Source: Spirochaetota bacterium
GTDB lineage: Bacteria; Spirochaetota; UBA4802; JAGODF01
DNA: 64,000 nucleotides
NCBI GenBank assembly: GCA_029974015.1
Contig: JARKUF010000014.1
Location: forward strand, 64,217 to 128,216
Direction of reading: 5' to 3'
Notes under the pieces: model-generated
Seen by the model: only the letters and a program-made list of their open reading frames with translations
What the model was told of the DNA's origin: nothing
Database searches by the model: none
Made by a program: the position numbers and the translations under genes
Shown here: positions 10,952 through 21,154 of the stretch, in pieces
How the letters are laid out: each line of letters opens with the position of its first letter
How positions within the stretch are numbered: the stretch's first letter is position 1

Positions 10952-11323
10952 TCATTCCCCCAGTACCGTGGCGATGTTGGCAACCAGCTCTCTCTCATCA
11001 AAAGGCTTGACTATGTAACCTGCCGGGTTGAGGTCCATCGCCTTACGGTGTGTGAGCCTGTCAGTGTTTCCGGTAAGAAAAATGATAGGAATGTGGTATC
11101 TGTGTATAATGTAGGAGGCGGCCTCGGCGCCGTCGATTTCCCCTATAAGGCCGATGTCCATTATGATTAGATGGGGCCTTCTGGCCGATGTTTCCTGGAT
11201 CGCCTCCTCGCCGGTCATCACGGAGCCGGCGATATCATAGCCGTTTCGCTCAAGAATGTTTTTAAGCTCCAGGGCGGTGATAATTTCATCTTCAACAATC
11301 AGGATTTTTTTCTTCTGCTGCAT
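10952..11323 (-). CDS. response regulator receiver domain protein
   Basis: CheY-like: ILIVEDE, LIIMDIGL, IIFLTGN, IVKPFDE. Confidence 0.9.
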   Translation of the reverse strand: MQQKKKILIVEDEIITALELKNILERNGYDIAGSVMTGEEAIQETSARRPHLIIMDIGLIGEIDGAEAASYIIHRYHIPIIFLTGNTDRLTHRKAMDLNPAGYIVKPFDERELVANIATVLGE

Positions 11324-11583
11324 GGCATTAAATGGCCTTTAAGGAACCCATATAAATTAAGCTCAGACACAAAAACTGTGTTTACCAGCCCGCCGAAGGG
11401 GGGGCAGGAAAACGAAAGTATCCGAAGCTGCCTGAACTCATTCAATACTAACAAATATCGGTATCACGTCAATTCAAATTAGGGGACCTCTAAAAATTAG
11501 TTTTCTCGGACAAGCCATGTAATGTTGTAAACACCCGGCCCAAAATGATCGAAAATATAGTATGATAGCAAAAGGAGTATGCG

Positions 11584-11736
11584 ATGGACCTGAGGGACTG
11601 TAAAAAATGCTTCCATCATCTGGATTGCCGGAAGGGCTCTGTTCTGTGCCGATTCTGGGGCAACGGCTTTTCGAGGAAGATACAGGAGAACGGAAAGGGC
11701 GGACGTGTCGTTGCCTGTCCCAGAGTTACCATATAA
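11584..11736 (+). CDS. 50-aa cysteine-rich small protein (below ORF-track cutoff)
   Basis: ATG with upstream AAAAGGAG; translation MDLRDCKKCFHHLDCRKGSVLCRFWGNGFSRKIQENGKGGRVVACPRVTI; 5 Cys, ends 11 nt before convergent M23 gene. Confidence 0.6.
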   Translation: MDLRDCKKCFHHLDCRKGSVLCRFWGNGFSRKIQENGKGGRVVACPRVTI

Positions 11737-11746
11737 ATAAGGCGGG

Positions 11747-12853
11747 TCAGTTTCTGATCGGAAGATACAGGATGCTTTCCGGGTCGACATACACGCCGCG
11801 AATCAGGAGCGCTGCATGGAGATGTGGGCCGGTCACCATGCCTGTCGCTCCGACCTTCCCGATTATCTCACCTCCCCTGATACGTTTGCCGGGCTCCACA
11901 AGTATTTCGTCAAGATGCATGTATCTTGTAAAAACCCCCTCCCCATGATCGATGATAACCTGGTTCCCCTCATAGTACATTTCCCCGGCCATGGCTACGG
12001 TGCCGTCCGCTACGGCAAAAACAGGCGCCCCCCTGGGGCCCCACATATCCAGACCCTCATGATATGAAATCTTTGGGGGAAGGGGCTTTTTTTTACCCCG
12101 GACTATTTTATACCGATCGTACATCCGCTTTGCATAAAAAGATGAGGTGATATGATGATGGTCCCTTGGGTGGCTCAATTCGCCGGAGAGAGCATCCGGT
12201 GTTTTTGTTTCGAAGAGCTCCTTCTTGCTCTTTTTTTCCCGAAGATACCGTTCCAGCAATTCAGGATGTTTTTTAAACCGGTCCTGATCGGAGTATGGTC
12301 CCAGCGGCAGGCTTCTTCTGTACACAGAGAAACCGGCCTTCCCCACGGCGAGGGGAAATCGGTATGCCCGGTCCTCGATGCCTCCCCGGGGCTCCACTTC
12401 AAAGGTTGAAATTCCCGGGGAATGATTGGGAGGAATCGCAAAAAGGCCGCGAAAACCCCAGGGGCGCCGCTGCAGGGGAATGTCCACCCCCTCGAAGGAA
12501 GCGGTGGGGAGGAAGCGCCTTTCAAAGGATTCCCCTTCCTGGGGAAGCAGCTCACAGTATGCCGCTTCGCCCTGGGAGAAGGAGCGCGCGAAGACCCTTA
12601 GTACAAAATCACGGCCGAAAAATTCCCGTGTTAAAGTGGGGCCGAGACTGTAATTGCGCGGGATTTTCACCCTGGTCCCATTGTTCCCGGCCACTACGAC
12701 GGCGCCGATTACTTTCGTGTCAGCCGCCTTCTGTGCGGCTTTTCGGGACGGTTTCTTCGCGACTTTTTTTACGGGGCGTGCATCAACAGGGCAGGAAGCC
12801 GTCTGCATTAAAATGCCGAATACCAAGAGTATGTACAAAACTCGATAGATCAT
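11747..12853 (-). CDS. M23 family metallopeptidase
   Basis: SYHEGLDMWGPRGAPVFAVADGTV ... GPHLHAALLIRG. Confidence 0.9.
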   Translation of the reverse strand: MIYRVLYILLVFGILMQTASCPVDARPVKKVAKKPSRKAAQKAADTKVIGAVVVAGNNGTRVKIPRNYSLGPTLTREFFGRDFVLRVFARSFSQGEAAYCELLPQEGESFERRFLPTASFEGVDIPLQRRPWGFRGLFAIPPNHSPGISTFEVEPRGGIEDRAYRFPLAVGKAGFSVYRRSLPLGPYSDQDRFKKHPELLERYLREKKSKKELFETKTPDALSGELSHPRDHHHITSSFYAKRMYDRYKIVRGKKKPLPPKISYHEGLDMWGPRGAPVFAVADGTVAMAGEMYYEGNQVIIDHGEGVFTRYMHLDEILVEPGKRIRGGEIIGKVGATGMVTGPHLHAALLIRGVYVDPESILYLPIRN

Positions 12854-12883
12854 GGATCGCCTTTTTCTATTGTCCCACCATGC

Positions 12884-13744
12884 TCACTCTTCGGCGCTGG
12901 AGCTGTAGCGCGCACCGTCGAAAACTATCCTTCCGAAACTCCTGTCCAGGCCATGAGGGAAGGCCGAAAAGAAACCTGCCTTGACAGTATCTTCAAGTAG
13001 TTCCTCCTTTCTGTAAAATGTGTCCTGGGGAAATCGGTCGTAAGCCATTATGTGAGGAATGTGGACATGGTGCGGCGTAGGAATGAGGTCTCCCCAGAAA
13101 ATCACACCGGCGCCGCCGTCCCGGACGATGACCGCCTGATGATGGGCCGTGTGCCCACCGGTAAGTTTCAGGGTGACTGCGTCGTTGACCTGATAATCAC
13201 CTTCAATGAGCTCGAGATTGCCGCATTCTTCAAGGGGAGCTAAAATTTCAGGAAGATAGCTTGCCCGGGTGGAGCCGGACCCGGAAAGGGCCTGGCGCCA
13301 TTCGCCTGCCTGGGCAAAATACCGTGCCTTTGGAAATCTGGCTGTAAACGTTCCCTTGTCATCGATGCGGCATGCGTTTCCGGCGTGGTCCCAGTGTAGA
13401 TGAGTGTAGACTACATGGGTGACGTCTTCGGGAAGGTATCCCGCATCAGCGAGGTCGGCTTCAAGGCCCCCGGTTTTCTCTATACCGTAGATTTTCCGGA
13501 GCTTCTCGTCATGACCAAAAGCCTCGCCTATGCCCCCCTCTACGAGGAGGAGCATTCCTTCCCCCTTCACGAGGAGCGAGGTGAGTCCAAGGCGTATCCT
13601 GTTATGGTCATCGGAGGGATAAAAGGCGTTCCATATCCTTTTGGGAACTACGCCGAACATGGCGCCACCGTCGAGGCGGAAAAATCCGTCCAGAAGTATT
13701 CGGCATTCGAAGCGGCCGATGGTTTTCACGGGCGATGCAGTCAA
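12884..13744 (-). CDS. MBL-fold metallohydrolase
   Basis: THLHWDHAGN motif, GGHTAHHQAV. Confidence 0.9.
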   Translation of the reverse strand: MTASPVKTIGRFECRILLDGFFRLDGGAMFGVVPKRIWNAFYPSDDHNRIRLGLTSLLVKGEGMLLLVEGGIGEAFGHDEKLRKIYGIEKTGGLEADLADAGYLPEDVTHVVYTHLHWDHAGNACRIDDKGTFTARFPKARYFAQAGEWRQALSGSGSTRASYLPEILAPLEECGNLELIEGDYQVNDAVTLKLTGGHTAHHQAVIVRDGGAGVIFWGDLIPTPHHVHIPHIMAYDRFPQDTFYRKEELLEDTVKAGFFSAFPHGLDRSFGRIVFDGARYSSSAEE

Positions 13745-15909
13745 GGCCGCTCCGGAAAATCGTACACTAACTTCATCAAAAGGCCCGGGTTTTTTTCTGC
13801 AAAGCGATATATCTCGTCCCTTTTCATCGCGTAAAGCGACACCGGCTCCTCATGCGAAAACGTATACCTGGCCGTCCTCTTTCGGTGGACATGGAGCATG
13901 GTTTCGATGAAATCCCCCTTGCGCAGCACCGCCATTTCCTTCCCCTTGACGGTCACGCGCACCTCCCCTTCCCGGATGATGTAGAGATAGTCTATGGGCT
14001 TCCCCTCTCGGAGTATGATTCCGGGTCCCTGACGCTCCACGGGAATGAATATGGATTCAAGCCAGGTTTTCTGGGAGGCCGTGCAGTGGCGGAAAAAGGG
14101 GCTTGTGGAAAGAAGGTTCCATGTTTCGCTCGTACGGATCCGGGCAAGGCGCCGAAGCGCCTTTTCGAAGTCGGTGCCCACAATGAAGTTGAGAAACTTG
14201 TCCCGCTCTATTGTGTAGACCACCACGTCTGTTTCGGCCATCACGTCAGCGGCCCTGTTCTGCTCAGTCACCAGGGCAACCTCGCCAAAATATTCGTAGG
14301 ATCCGTATATCTTTTTCTTGTCCAGGCCGCCGCTGTCCACTGAGACGTTTCCGGAATAAATGATGTAAAACTTATCGCCCTTCGTACCTTTCTTGATGAT
14401 GAGCTCGCCCTTCCTATATTTTTCTTCTTCTACAATCCCCAGAAACTCCTGGGACTTCTCAATGGAAAGATCATGGAAAAACTCCTGGTTTCTAAGCAGG
14501 CTCAAAATTTTCGAAGCCTCTTCATGAGGAGGCGGTGAGGTTTCGAAGTTGAGGGTGTTTTCAATACCAAAACGCGCCAGCTTTAAATCTGTATTGGTCG
14601 GGAAGTCCTTCCGGGCAATATGATACACTACGATGCGCTTTTTCACGGTTTCCGGAAGGGAATCCAGATAGGCAACAGGGGTATGGAGAGGTGGAATGCC
14701 GGCCTCATGATAGATGACCTTGGAATTCCAGGGGAAGTTCCTCAGCTCATCATAACGGGCGGAGCTAATGAGTCCGGTTTCGAACAGCTCTTTATGTATC
14801 TCCGGATCGTTATTATGGTCGGAAGAATAGACGAAGCTCTGGTCCTGGAATTCCATGCGGAACCCTATGGCCGGTATTGAGTGAAGGGTGTAAAACATAT
14901 CGAAGCGGCCGTTATGAATGTAGACAGGTTGGCCTATCTTTACAGGATGGAACTTGAAAAGTTTTATGAGGTACGAAACCGGCTCTCCCGAAAGGGCGGA
15001 GTATTTTCTAAGGAAGCTCATCATCACTGTTTCAGTAGTATAGATGGTGACCTTACCCTCCTTAAGTATCTTCTGGAAAGTACCGGCATCATGGTCCGCG
15101 TGGCAATGGGTGAGGATGATGCTGTCTATCAGTTTTGGGTTAACATTTGAATCCTCAAGCCATTCCGTGGAGTTCACGGGGGGGTCCACCATAATGCCCT
15201 GATGGTTGAGCCAGATGATGAAGCCCGAAGTGTTCTCTCCTGGATCGAAACCGTGGCTCGGCCCGAGGCAGGTGACGCTGAAAAGAGGCGGACGGTATGG
15301 CTCCGGAAGCCTTTCCCCGATGAGATATGTTGGTGTGTATTCGACCCTTCCGGGTACAATGGCCAGTCGCTTTTTTTCGTAATACACATGGAAATCGCCG
15401 TCCGGAACTCTTTCAATTCGAATGGCTTCGTGGGTGTAATGGTTTCCGGTGAAAATCCCGAATGTGACCAAATCGGAAATCTTAAGCCCGCTCCTGAAAA
15501 ACTCCATTTCGCTTTTTATGTCCGGAACGCTAATGTCCTCACCGGACAGGTCGAAATCAGCCCGCAGGTCGAGGTTCCGAGGGCCGAAGAGGGCCTCCTG
15601 GAGGACTTTCTTCATTCTCGCCTTCTGTTCCCTGGTGCATATGATGAGGATATTTTGCTTTTTTATAAAGAAATTATAATACATCGGGAATTCCATTTCC
15701 GCGACGCTGATTCCCTTGATCCAGCTAAAAAGATCCGCGGTGAGGACAAAAATTTTCGGTACGCCTTTTTCAAAAGTCATCGTGTCCTTGATCGTCTCGG
15801 GGGGGGAGCCGAACTGAATGTATCCCGCCGGGGTGTCTACGAGATGCCCCCCCCTTGGAAGCACGCGGACATTGCCGTTTACAACAGGAAGATTGTGAAA
15901 TGAATTCAT
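13741..15909 (-). CDS. MBL-fold domain protein with cyclic nucleotide-binding domains
   Basis: ILTHCHADHDAGTF metal motif; two cNMP-binding-like segments (GELIIKKGTKGDKFYIIYSGNVSV; GIILREGKPIDYLYIIREGEVRV). Confidence 0.85.
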   Translation of the reverse strand: MNSFHNLPVVNGNVRVLPRGGHLVDTPAGYIQFGSPPETIKDTMTFEKGVPKIFVLTADLFSWIKGISVAEMEFPMYYNFFIKKQNILIICTREQKARMKKVLQEALFGPRNLDLRADFDLSGEDISVPDIKSEMEFFRSGLKISDLVTFGIFTGNHYTHEAIRIERVPDGDFHVYYEKKRLAIVPGRVEYTPTYLIGERLPEPYRPPLFSVTCLGPSHGFDPGENTSGFIIWLNHQGIMVDPPVNSTEWLEDSNVNPKLIDSIILTHCHADHDAGTFQKILKEGKVTIYTTETVMMSFLRKYSALSGEPVSYLIKLFKFHPVKIGQPVYIHNGRFDMFYTLHSIPAIGFRMEFQDQSFVYSSDHNNDPEIHKELFETGLISSARYDELRNFPWNSKVIYHEAGIPPLHTPVAYLDSLPETVKKRIVVYHIARKDFPTNTDLKLARFGIENTLNFETSPPPHEEASKILSLLRNQEFFHDLSIEKSQEFLGIVEEEKYRKGELIIKKGTKGDKFYIIYSGNVSVDSGGLDKKKIYGSYEYFGEVALVTEQNRAADVMAETDVVVYTIERDKFLNFIVGTDFEKALRRLARIRTSETWNLLSTSPFFRHCTASQKTWLESIFIPVERQGPGIILREGKPIDYLYIIREGEVRVTVKGKEMAVLRKGDFIETMLHVHRKRTARYTFSHEEPVSLYAMKRDEIYRFAEKNPGLLMKLVYDFPERP

Positions 15910-16069
15910 ATCGATATCCGGATTCGAACGATTCTCTTTGCGGACGAGGAGCGGAAAATTCCACGGTCCGGCACGTCAAACGCGGCCGTCTCTGCCCCGT
16001 TGCTTATCAGAATTCATGAAGGGGATAATATTTCAAGCAATAATTTTACAGGCCCTACATTTCCTAAAC

Positions 16070-16170
16070 TCCCAAAGGCAACCTCAAAATTTGTTTTTCC
16101 CGCACGCCTTCGGCGGGGGAAAAACATGGTTTTTATGACTGCCCTTTAATTTTTAGAGGTTCCTCTAAAA
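16070..16170. repeat. dispersed intergenic repeat copy (degenerate)
   Basis: GGCAACCTCAAAATTTGTTTTTCCCGCACGCCTTCGGCGGGGGAAAAAC...TTTTTAGAGGTTCC. Confidence 0.7.
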
Positions 16171-16205
16171 TAATTGACGGGGGAGGACATATTTGATCAT
16201 ACTAC

Positions 16206-16859
16206 ATGTATAATCAACCGCCCCCGGAGGTTAGCATGGCTACCCAGCTCGATGTGTTTATATACGGCCTTGTGTATGTTCTTGTATCCCTCTTATTCGG
16301 CACCCTTACCCTCTTTCTGTTCATGAAAGTGTTCAACGCATTGACCAGGGACATTGACGACTTCCAGGAAATACGTCAAAACAATATAGCCGTTGCCCTG
16401 GTCAACGGGGCCATAATCTTTTCAGTGGCCCTTTTTATCGACGAATCGGTTGGTGCGGCCATGGAGGCCTTTAAAAACACCATTTATAATTATGGCGGCC
16501 CCACGACCCTCATGTTCAAGGTCAAAATTTACTTCATAATGTTTCTCCACTTCTTCCTCTCCGTCCTGGTAGCATTTTCCGTCCTCTGGATTGCCACGAA
16601 ATTTTTTACGCTACTCACCACAAGCATTGATGAGTTTGCGGAGATCAAGAAAAACAATCAGGCCGTTGCGATCGTCCTTGCGGTGTTCATAATATCCATG
16701 GCCCTCATCCTCAAACCCGGGGTTGGCAAACTCTTGAAGGGAATAATCCCATTCCCCGAAGTTTCAAGTTCCCCCAGAATCGGGTTGGTCCTTAAAACAG
16801 ACAACGGACTTAAAAATTATACCATGCCGCACAAATGTCCTGAAAAAACAATGGCATGA
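16206..16859 (+). CDS. DUF350-like membrane protein
   Basis: Two repeated TM units each with DDFQEIRQNNIAVALVNGAII / DEFAEIKKNNQAVAIVLAVFI. Confidence 0.7.
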   Translation: MYNQPPPEVSMATQLDVFIYGLVYVLVSLLFGTLTLFLFMKVFNALTRDIDDFQEIRQNNIAVALVNGAIIFSVALFIDESVGAAMEAFKNTIYNYGGPTTLMFKVKIYFIMFLHFFLSVLVAFSVLWIATKFFTLLTTSIDEFAEIKKNNQAVAIVLAVFIISMALILKPGVGKLLKGIIPFPEVSSSPRIGLVLKTDNGLKNYTMPHKCPEKTMA

Positions 16860-16879
16860 CCACGTAAGGGAGTGATGAC

Positions 16880-18439
16880 ATGAAACCTTACATCCCGCTT
16901 GTCGCTATTTCAATAATCGCATCTTTGTGGGGATGTATCAAGATAGAAATAACTTCCGCAGGGAAGAAACCTGAAGACGTAAAACCCCTGACAACAATGA
17001 AGGACGACGCGGCGGAAGGAATTCCGCGTTACTTCACTTTTAGCACCGACAGGCCCTATCGTCTTGAATGCAGAATACTCCAATCGGACTTCGAGGCCGC
17101 CGAGGCCCTGCTGAAAGAAATAGACCGGGAAGGACTCCAGAACAGAGAAGGCCATGCTTTCGGACTCGACCGCGGCGATGGAAACTTTCTTTTTTCGTAC
17201 TGGAAGTGCATCTATCATGCTATGCAGAAGACCAGCAGGCCGGTCATATCGCGCCTCGCGGACGTGTTTAGAAGGCTAAAGAGCGAGAACGGATTAAACG
17301 ACCTGCAGACCGCGTATGCGGTAGTGCGGTTCGTGCAATTTATGCAGTATTATATTCCCCCGGGAATCGGCATCTATTCCCCCGGGCGGGTGCTCCTTGA
17401 GCGGGGCAAAGGAGGCCCCGGCGAACCGCCACCTGGGAGCGCCTCGGGCTGGCACGGGGCCGGAGACTGCGATACAAAGTCCCTGCTCCTGGTGCTCCTC
17501 CTTCAGGAGTTGGGATACGACGCCGTGGTCTTCGATTCCTACAGGTACCATCATGCAATGGCGGGCGTGAATGTTCCCGGTGCGGAAGGTGCCGCGATAG
17601 AACATAGAGGGAAAAGCTACTATGTGATTGAAAGTACCTACCCCAACTGGAACATCGGCCAGATGCCCCCCCAGTACACGGACCTTTCCTTTTTTCTGCC
17701 TATCAACCCCGGGGAAAGGATTCCTCCCGTCGATGGGACTCTTTCAAAAATATCCGTTGAACTCCCCGGAGCCAGGGACGGAGAAGGCCCGGGAGAGCGT
17801 GAACCGAACAATGACCGCGAAAATGCCGACAGAACTATGCTTTTAACCCTTGACGGCTTCCTTTCCGACACGGACACGGAAGACTGGTTTCGCCTGGGCG
17901 GACAGGAAGGCTATTTTTCCGCATTTACCATAGTCCACAATGACGACTGCAACTTCGATTTCCAGGTGTTCAGCGGACCGTCCGTCGCTGCTACGGCCCA
18001 GGGGACTGGTCAGGCTGATACCGTATCCGGCAACATACCCGGGCAATGCCATGTAAGGGTGTTCCGAGTGAGCGGCGCCGGACCGTACTCAGTCATCATC
18101 TCCCCCGGGGGGGCCATTGAGAAGGAGCCCAACGACGATGAGGGTGACGCGACCGGGGTGTCTGAATTCACGATTTTCGGCCAGATAGACAGGAACGGCG
18201 ATGTCGACTACTATTCCCTCGCCGGGCAGGAAGGATACAATGCGACGTACACGATCTACCATGGCCCCGGATGCGATTTCGATATCGAGGTAATAAATGA
18301 CGGCTCCTCCGTGGGGGCCGCCACCGGGAGCGCCCCGGTTGACTCTTTGACGGCGGAACACGGGGGTCGTGTCCTTGTAAAGGTCACTGGCAAGAGAGGT
18401 ACGGGGTGGTACCTGGTTCGGATCGGCAGAAACAGATGA
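16880..18439 (+). CDS. lipoprotein with transglutaminase-like domain and two PPC-like repeats
   Basis: Lipobox ASLWGC; GDCDTKSLLL ... YHHAMAGV ... IESTYPNWNIGQMP; EREPNND/EKEPNDD tandem C-terminal modules. Confidence 0.7.
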   Translation: MKPYIPLVAISIIASLWGCIKIEITSAGKKPEDVKPLTTMKDDAAEGIPRYFTFSTDRPYRLECRILQSDFEAAEALLKEIDREGLQNREGHAFGLDRGDGNFLFSYWKCIYHAMQKTSRPVISRLADVFRRLKSENGLNDLQTAYAVVRFVQFMQYYIPPGIGIYSPGRVLLERGKGGPGEPPPGSASGWHGAGDCDTKSLLLVLLLQELGYDAVVFDSYRYHHAMAGVNVPGAEGAAIEHRGKSYYVIESTYPNWNIGQMPPQYTDLSFFLPINPGERIPPVDGTLSKISVELPGARDGEGPGEREPNNDRENADRTMLLTLDGFLSDTDTEDWFRLGGQEGYFSAFTIVHNDDCNFDFQVFSGPSVAATAQGTGQADTVSGNIPGQCHVRVFRVSGAGPYSVIISPGGAIEKEPNDDEGDATGVSEFTIFGQIDRNGDVDYYSLAGQEGYNATYTIYHGPGCDFDIEVINDGSSVGAATGSAPVDSLTAEHGGRVLVKVTGKRGTGWYLVRIGRNR

Positions 18440-18453
18440 GGCGGGAGATGGCC

Positions 18454-20010
18454 TCAGCCGAGGATGGCAGTGAGGCCCTTCACATGCCCCCCCAGGCCCG
18501 TGGAGAGTTTCTGGAGTTCCCGGGACATGTCGGACAGGCGTGTATAAAATTCCTCGATTTTTAATATCATTTCCTGGGATTTTTTCAGCTCCAGGGCGTT
18601 CTTCTCCGCGAGCTCGTCGATGGACTGCGCGAAACCCACGGCGTCCTCAAGATGGTCGATGAGGATCTCCATGTCCTGGTCCTCAGACTTTACCATCCGG
18701 GAAAACCTGTCCAGAAAATCTTTGTTCTTTTCTATATACCCTATAATCGCGCTTAAAGAGAGTGACGTCTCGTGAATTTCCCCTGAAGCTGAGCCTATCC
18801 TCTCCACGGAACGCCCAATTATGCCGCCTATCTCCTTTGCCGCGGAAATGCTCTTTTCAGCAAGCTTGGATATTTCATCGGCAACAACGGCAAAGCCCCT
18901 CCCATGCTCGCCCGCCCTGGCGGACTCTATTGAAGCATTGAGAGAAAGAAGATTGGTCTGGTCGGCAATCTCATTGATGGTGTTCGATATGTCGGCGATG
19001 ATGGCGGATTCCTCCTTTAGCTTCTCTATCACCGCCCTCGCGCTGGAGAGTTTCTCGCCGCAGTCGCCAGAGAGGGACATGGCGGTCGTAGAATCCGCCA
19101 TTGCCTCGGCACCCGATGACTCCGTTTGTTTCAGGTCCGATCTGACGCTTTTAGCAAGGTACTTGCTCTGGAAGCTGTGCTCCAGGTGGCGGGCCGTATC
19201 GGCCTTCAGGCTGTCAAGGGACGCGAGGAGCTCCCTGCCCCGCTGTTCGCTTTCCCTGAAAGTTAGAGATTGGCCGGCGATAGCACCTGATATTTCCGAC
19301 GAAACCGTGCCTAAAATTCCCGAGACCTCGGATACATGGGCCATAACCATCTTGGTTTCCTGGATAAGTGCGTCGGTTTTCTCCTTGTCCGCCTCAATCT
19401 GGCGCTTCTGGGCCTCTATGTTTTTCGACGTCACCCAGTTCCTGTATCGCGTTCTATCAAGAATATGGGTAAAAACATATGTGAACACCGCGACGGAAAA
19501 GAGGTCGTTAAATTTGTATTTGTCAAGCGCCGTCTCGTAGCTCATGCCTTTCATGAAGCCAATGATGAAAAAGGAAACAAGGGACAAGGTTATCATTGCC
19601 CAGGTAAGATTTCGCTTAATCGGGGCTATGACTGGAATTACCAGTATGAAAAGATATCCTCCCATGTAGACAGGTTCCGCACCGGTGAGGGCCGTGAGGA
19701 CCCCGGTGGCAAGTAGAAGATAAACTCCAAGAGCGAAGAGGAGGTACATGCTCTTTTGCTTGATGGCCGGCACGAATTGAATAAGGAATATAACAATAGA
19801 TACGAACGATAAGCCATATCGAAGTGTTGCGATGAGAGGCTCGCCGGGAAAGATCTGCGCATCGACATAGATATAGTTTAACCAGGCAAATATGCAGATG
19901 AACGACGCGGGGAAAATAATCCTTCCGCATTGGAAATGGAGCTCTTCAATAAAGGTATCTGGATACGCGGTCCTGTCCTGTATTATGATTCGTTTCAGCC
20001 GTTTCAGCAT
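18454..20010 (-). CDS. methyl-accepting chemotaxis protein
   Basis: Signalling hairpin [44 protein letters not shown]-terminal TM segments. Confidence 0.95.
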   Translation of the reverse strand: MLKRLKRIIIQDRTAYPDTFIEELHFQCGRIIFPASFICIFAWLNYIYVDAQIFPGEPLIATLRYGLSFVSIVIFLIQFVPAIKQKSMYLLFALGVYLLLATGVLTALTGAEPVYMGGYLFILVIPVIAPIKRNLTWAMITLSLVSFFIIGFMKGMSYETALDKYKFNDLFSVAVFTYVFTHILDRTRYRNWVTSKNIEAQKRQIEADKEKTDALIQETKMVMAHVSEVSGILGTVSSEISGAIAGQSLTFRESEQRGRELLASLDSLKADTARHLEHSFQSKYLAKSVRSDLKQTESSGAEAMADSTTAMSLSGDCGEKLSSARAVIEKLKEESAIIADISNTINEIADQTNLLSLNASIESARAGEHGRGFAVVADEISKLAEKSISAAKEIGGIIGRSVERIGSASGEIHETSLSLSAIIGYIEKNKDFLDRFSRMVKSEDQDMEILIDHLEDAVGFAQSIDELAEKNALELKKSQEMILKIEEFYTRLSDMSRELQKLSTGLGGHVKGLTAILG

Positions 20011-20328
20011 AATACCTTTCTCCTGATGTGGTTGAATGCCGTTAAGGGAACTTAAACTTCAATTTTTTAAGATTCCCGAATATTGTAATTGCTGGAGTAA
20101 TTGGCGCTTTATTTTTTCACAATTATTCTCCTTGTCAATACTTTAAGGACGCCTATGTAAAAATTACGGGCACCTCAAAATTAAAGGGATTCCTGTTACA
20201 ACTCAGACAAAAAAATAGCTTACAGTGATAAAAAAGGGCTTTTGAATTGATGATTGACATTTCATTGGACCCGGGAGAAAAATATAAACAAGCACGCTCA
20301 AACGGTATACACTCAGCCGGGAGGAGTA

Positions 20329-21153
20329 ATGAAGTCATTTATGAACAAAACAGCCTATATCACAGGCGGTTCGAGCGGAATAGGCCTTTCTGCGGCCCTG
20401 GAACTCTCTAAAGCCGGCGCGAACGTGATTATCTTCGCGAGGCAAAAACCCCGGTTGAAAGAAGCAATCCTGGCCGTCCAGGCTGTTCAATCCGTGGTTG
20501 GACAAAAATTTTCCTGGTACCGGATGGATGTTGCAGACCCGTCCGCGGTGAAAAAGACTATAGCGAAAGCAGTTAAGGAATTCGGCCCACCCGACCTCCT
20601 CATCAACTGCGCAGGCAGGGCGCTTCCGGGAGAGTTTGAAGAAATTACTGCCGCCCGGCTTGATGAGACGATGAAAATCAACCTCTACGGAATATGGCAT
20701 ACCGTTAGCGCCATCCTGCCTCATATTAAAAAAAATGGCGGGCATATAGTCAATGTTTCTTCAGTCACGGGATTTCTCGGCATCTACGGATATACCGATT
20801 ACAGCGCCTCGAAATTCGCCGTCCTCGGCCTTTCCGAAGCCATGCGAAGTGAGTTTCGCAAATATAAAATTTCAGTCTCTGTCCTCTGCCCTCCCGATAC
20901 AGACACACCGGGCTTCGCAACGGAAAACCTCACAAAGCCTGAAGCGACGAGGGTGCTTTCAGGGAACGCGAAGCTCATGTCCCCGGAGTCTGTGGCCAGG
21001 GCGCTTATTAAAGGAATCCGGAAAAACCGTAAGATGATAATCGCCGGGGCCGATACAAAATTCATCTACTACGCGAAACGATTCGCACCCTGGCTCGTCG
21101 ATTTCATAATAAACCGGCAGGTGGACCGCGTGACGGCGCGCCAGGTGCGGTGA
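20329..21153 (+). CDS. SDR oxidoreductase resembling 3-ketodihydrosphingosine reductase
   Basis: TGGSSGIG, YTDYSASKFAVLGLSEAMRSEF, PPDTDTPGFATENLTKPEATRVLSG; SD GGAGGAG upstream of internal ATG. Confidence 0.8.
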   Translation: MKSFMNKTAYITGGSSGIGLSAALELSKAGANVIIFARQKPRLKEAILAVQAVQSVVGQKFSWYRMDVADPSAVKKTIAKAVKEFGPPDLLINCAGRALPGEFEEITAARLDETMKINLYGIWHTVSAILPHIKKNGGHIVNVSSVTGFLGIYGYTDYSASKFAVLGLSEAMRSEFRKYKISVSVLCPPDTDTPGFATENLTKPEATRVLSGNAKLMSPESVARALIKGIRKNRKMIIAGADTKFIYYAKRFAPWLVDFIINRQVDRVTARQVR

Positions 21154-21154
21154 G

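Noticed and set aside
12295-12984. 229-aa plus-strand ORF
   Set aside because: Antisense to the M23 peptidase gene, Arg/Pro-rich, no homology-like pattern.
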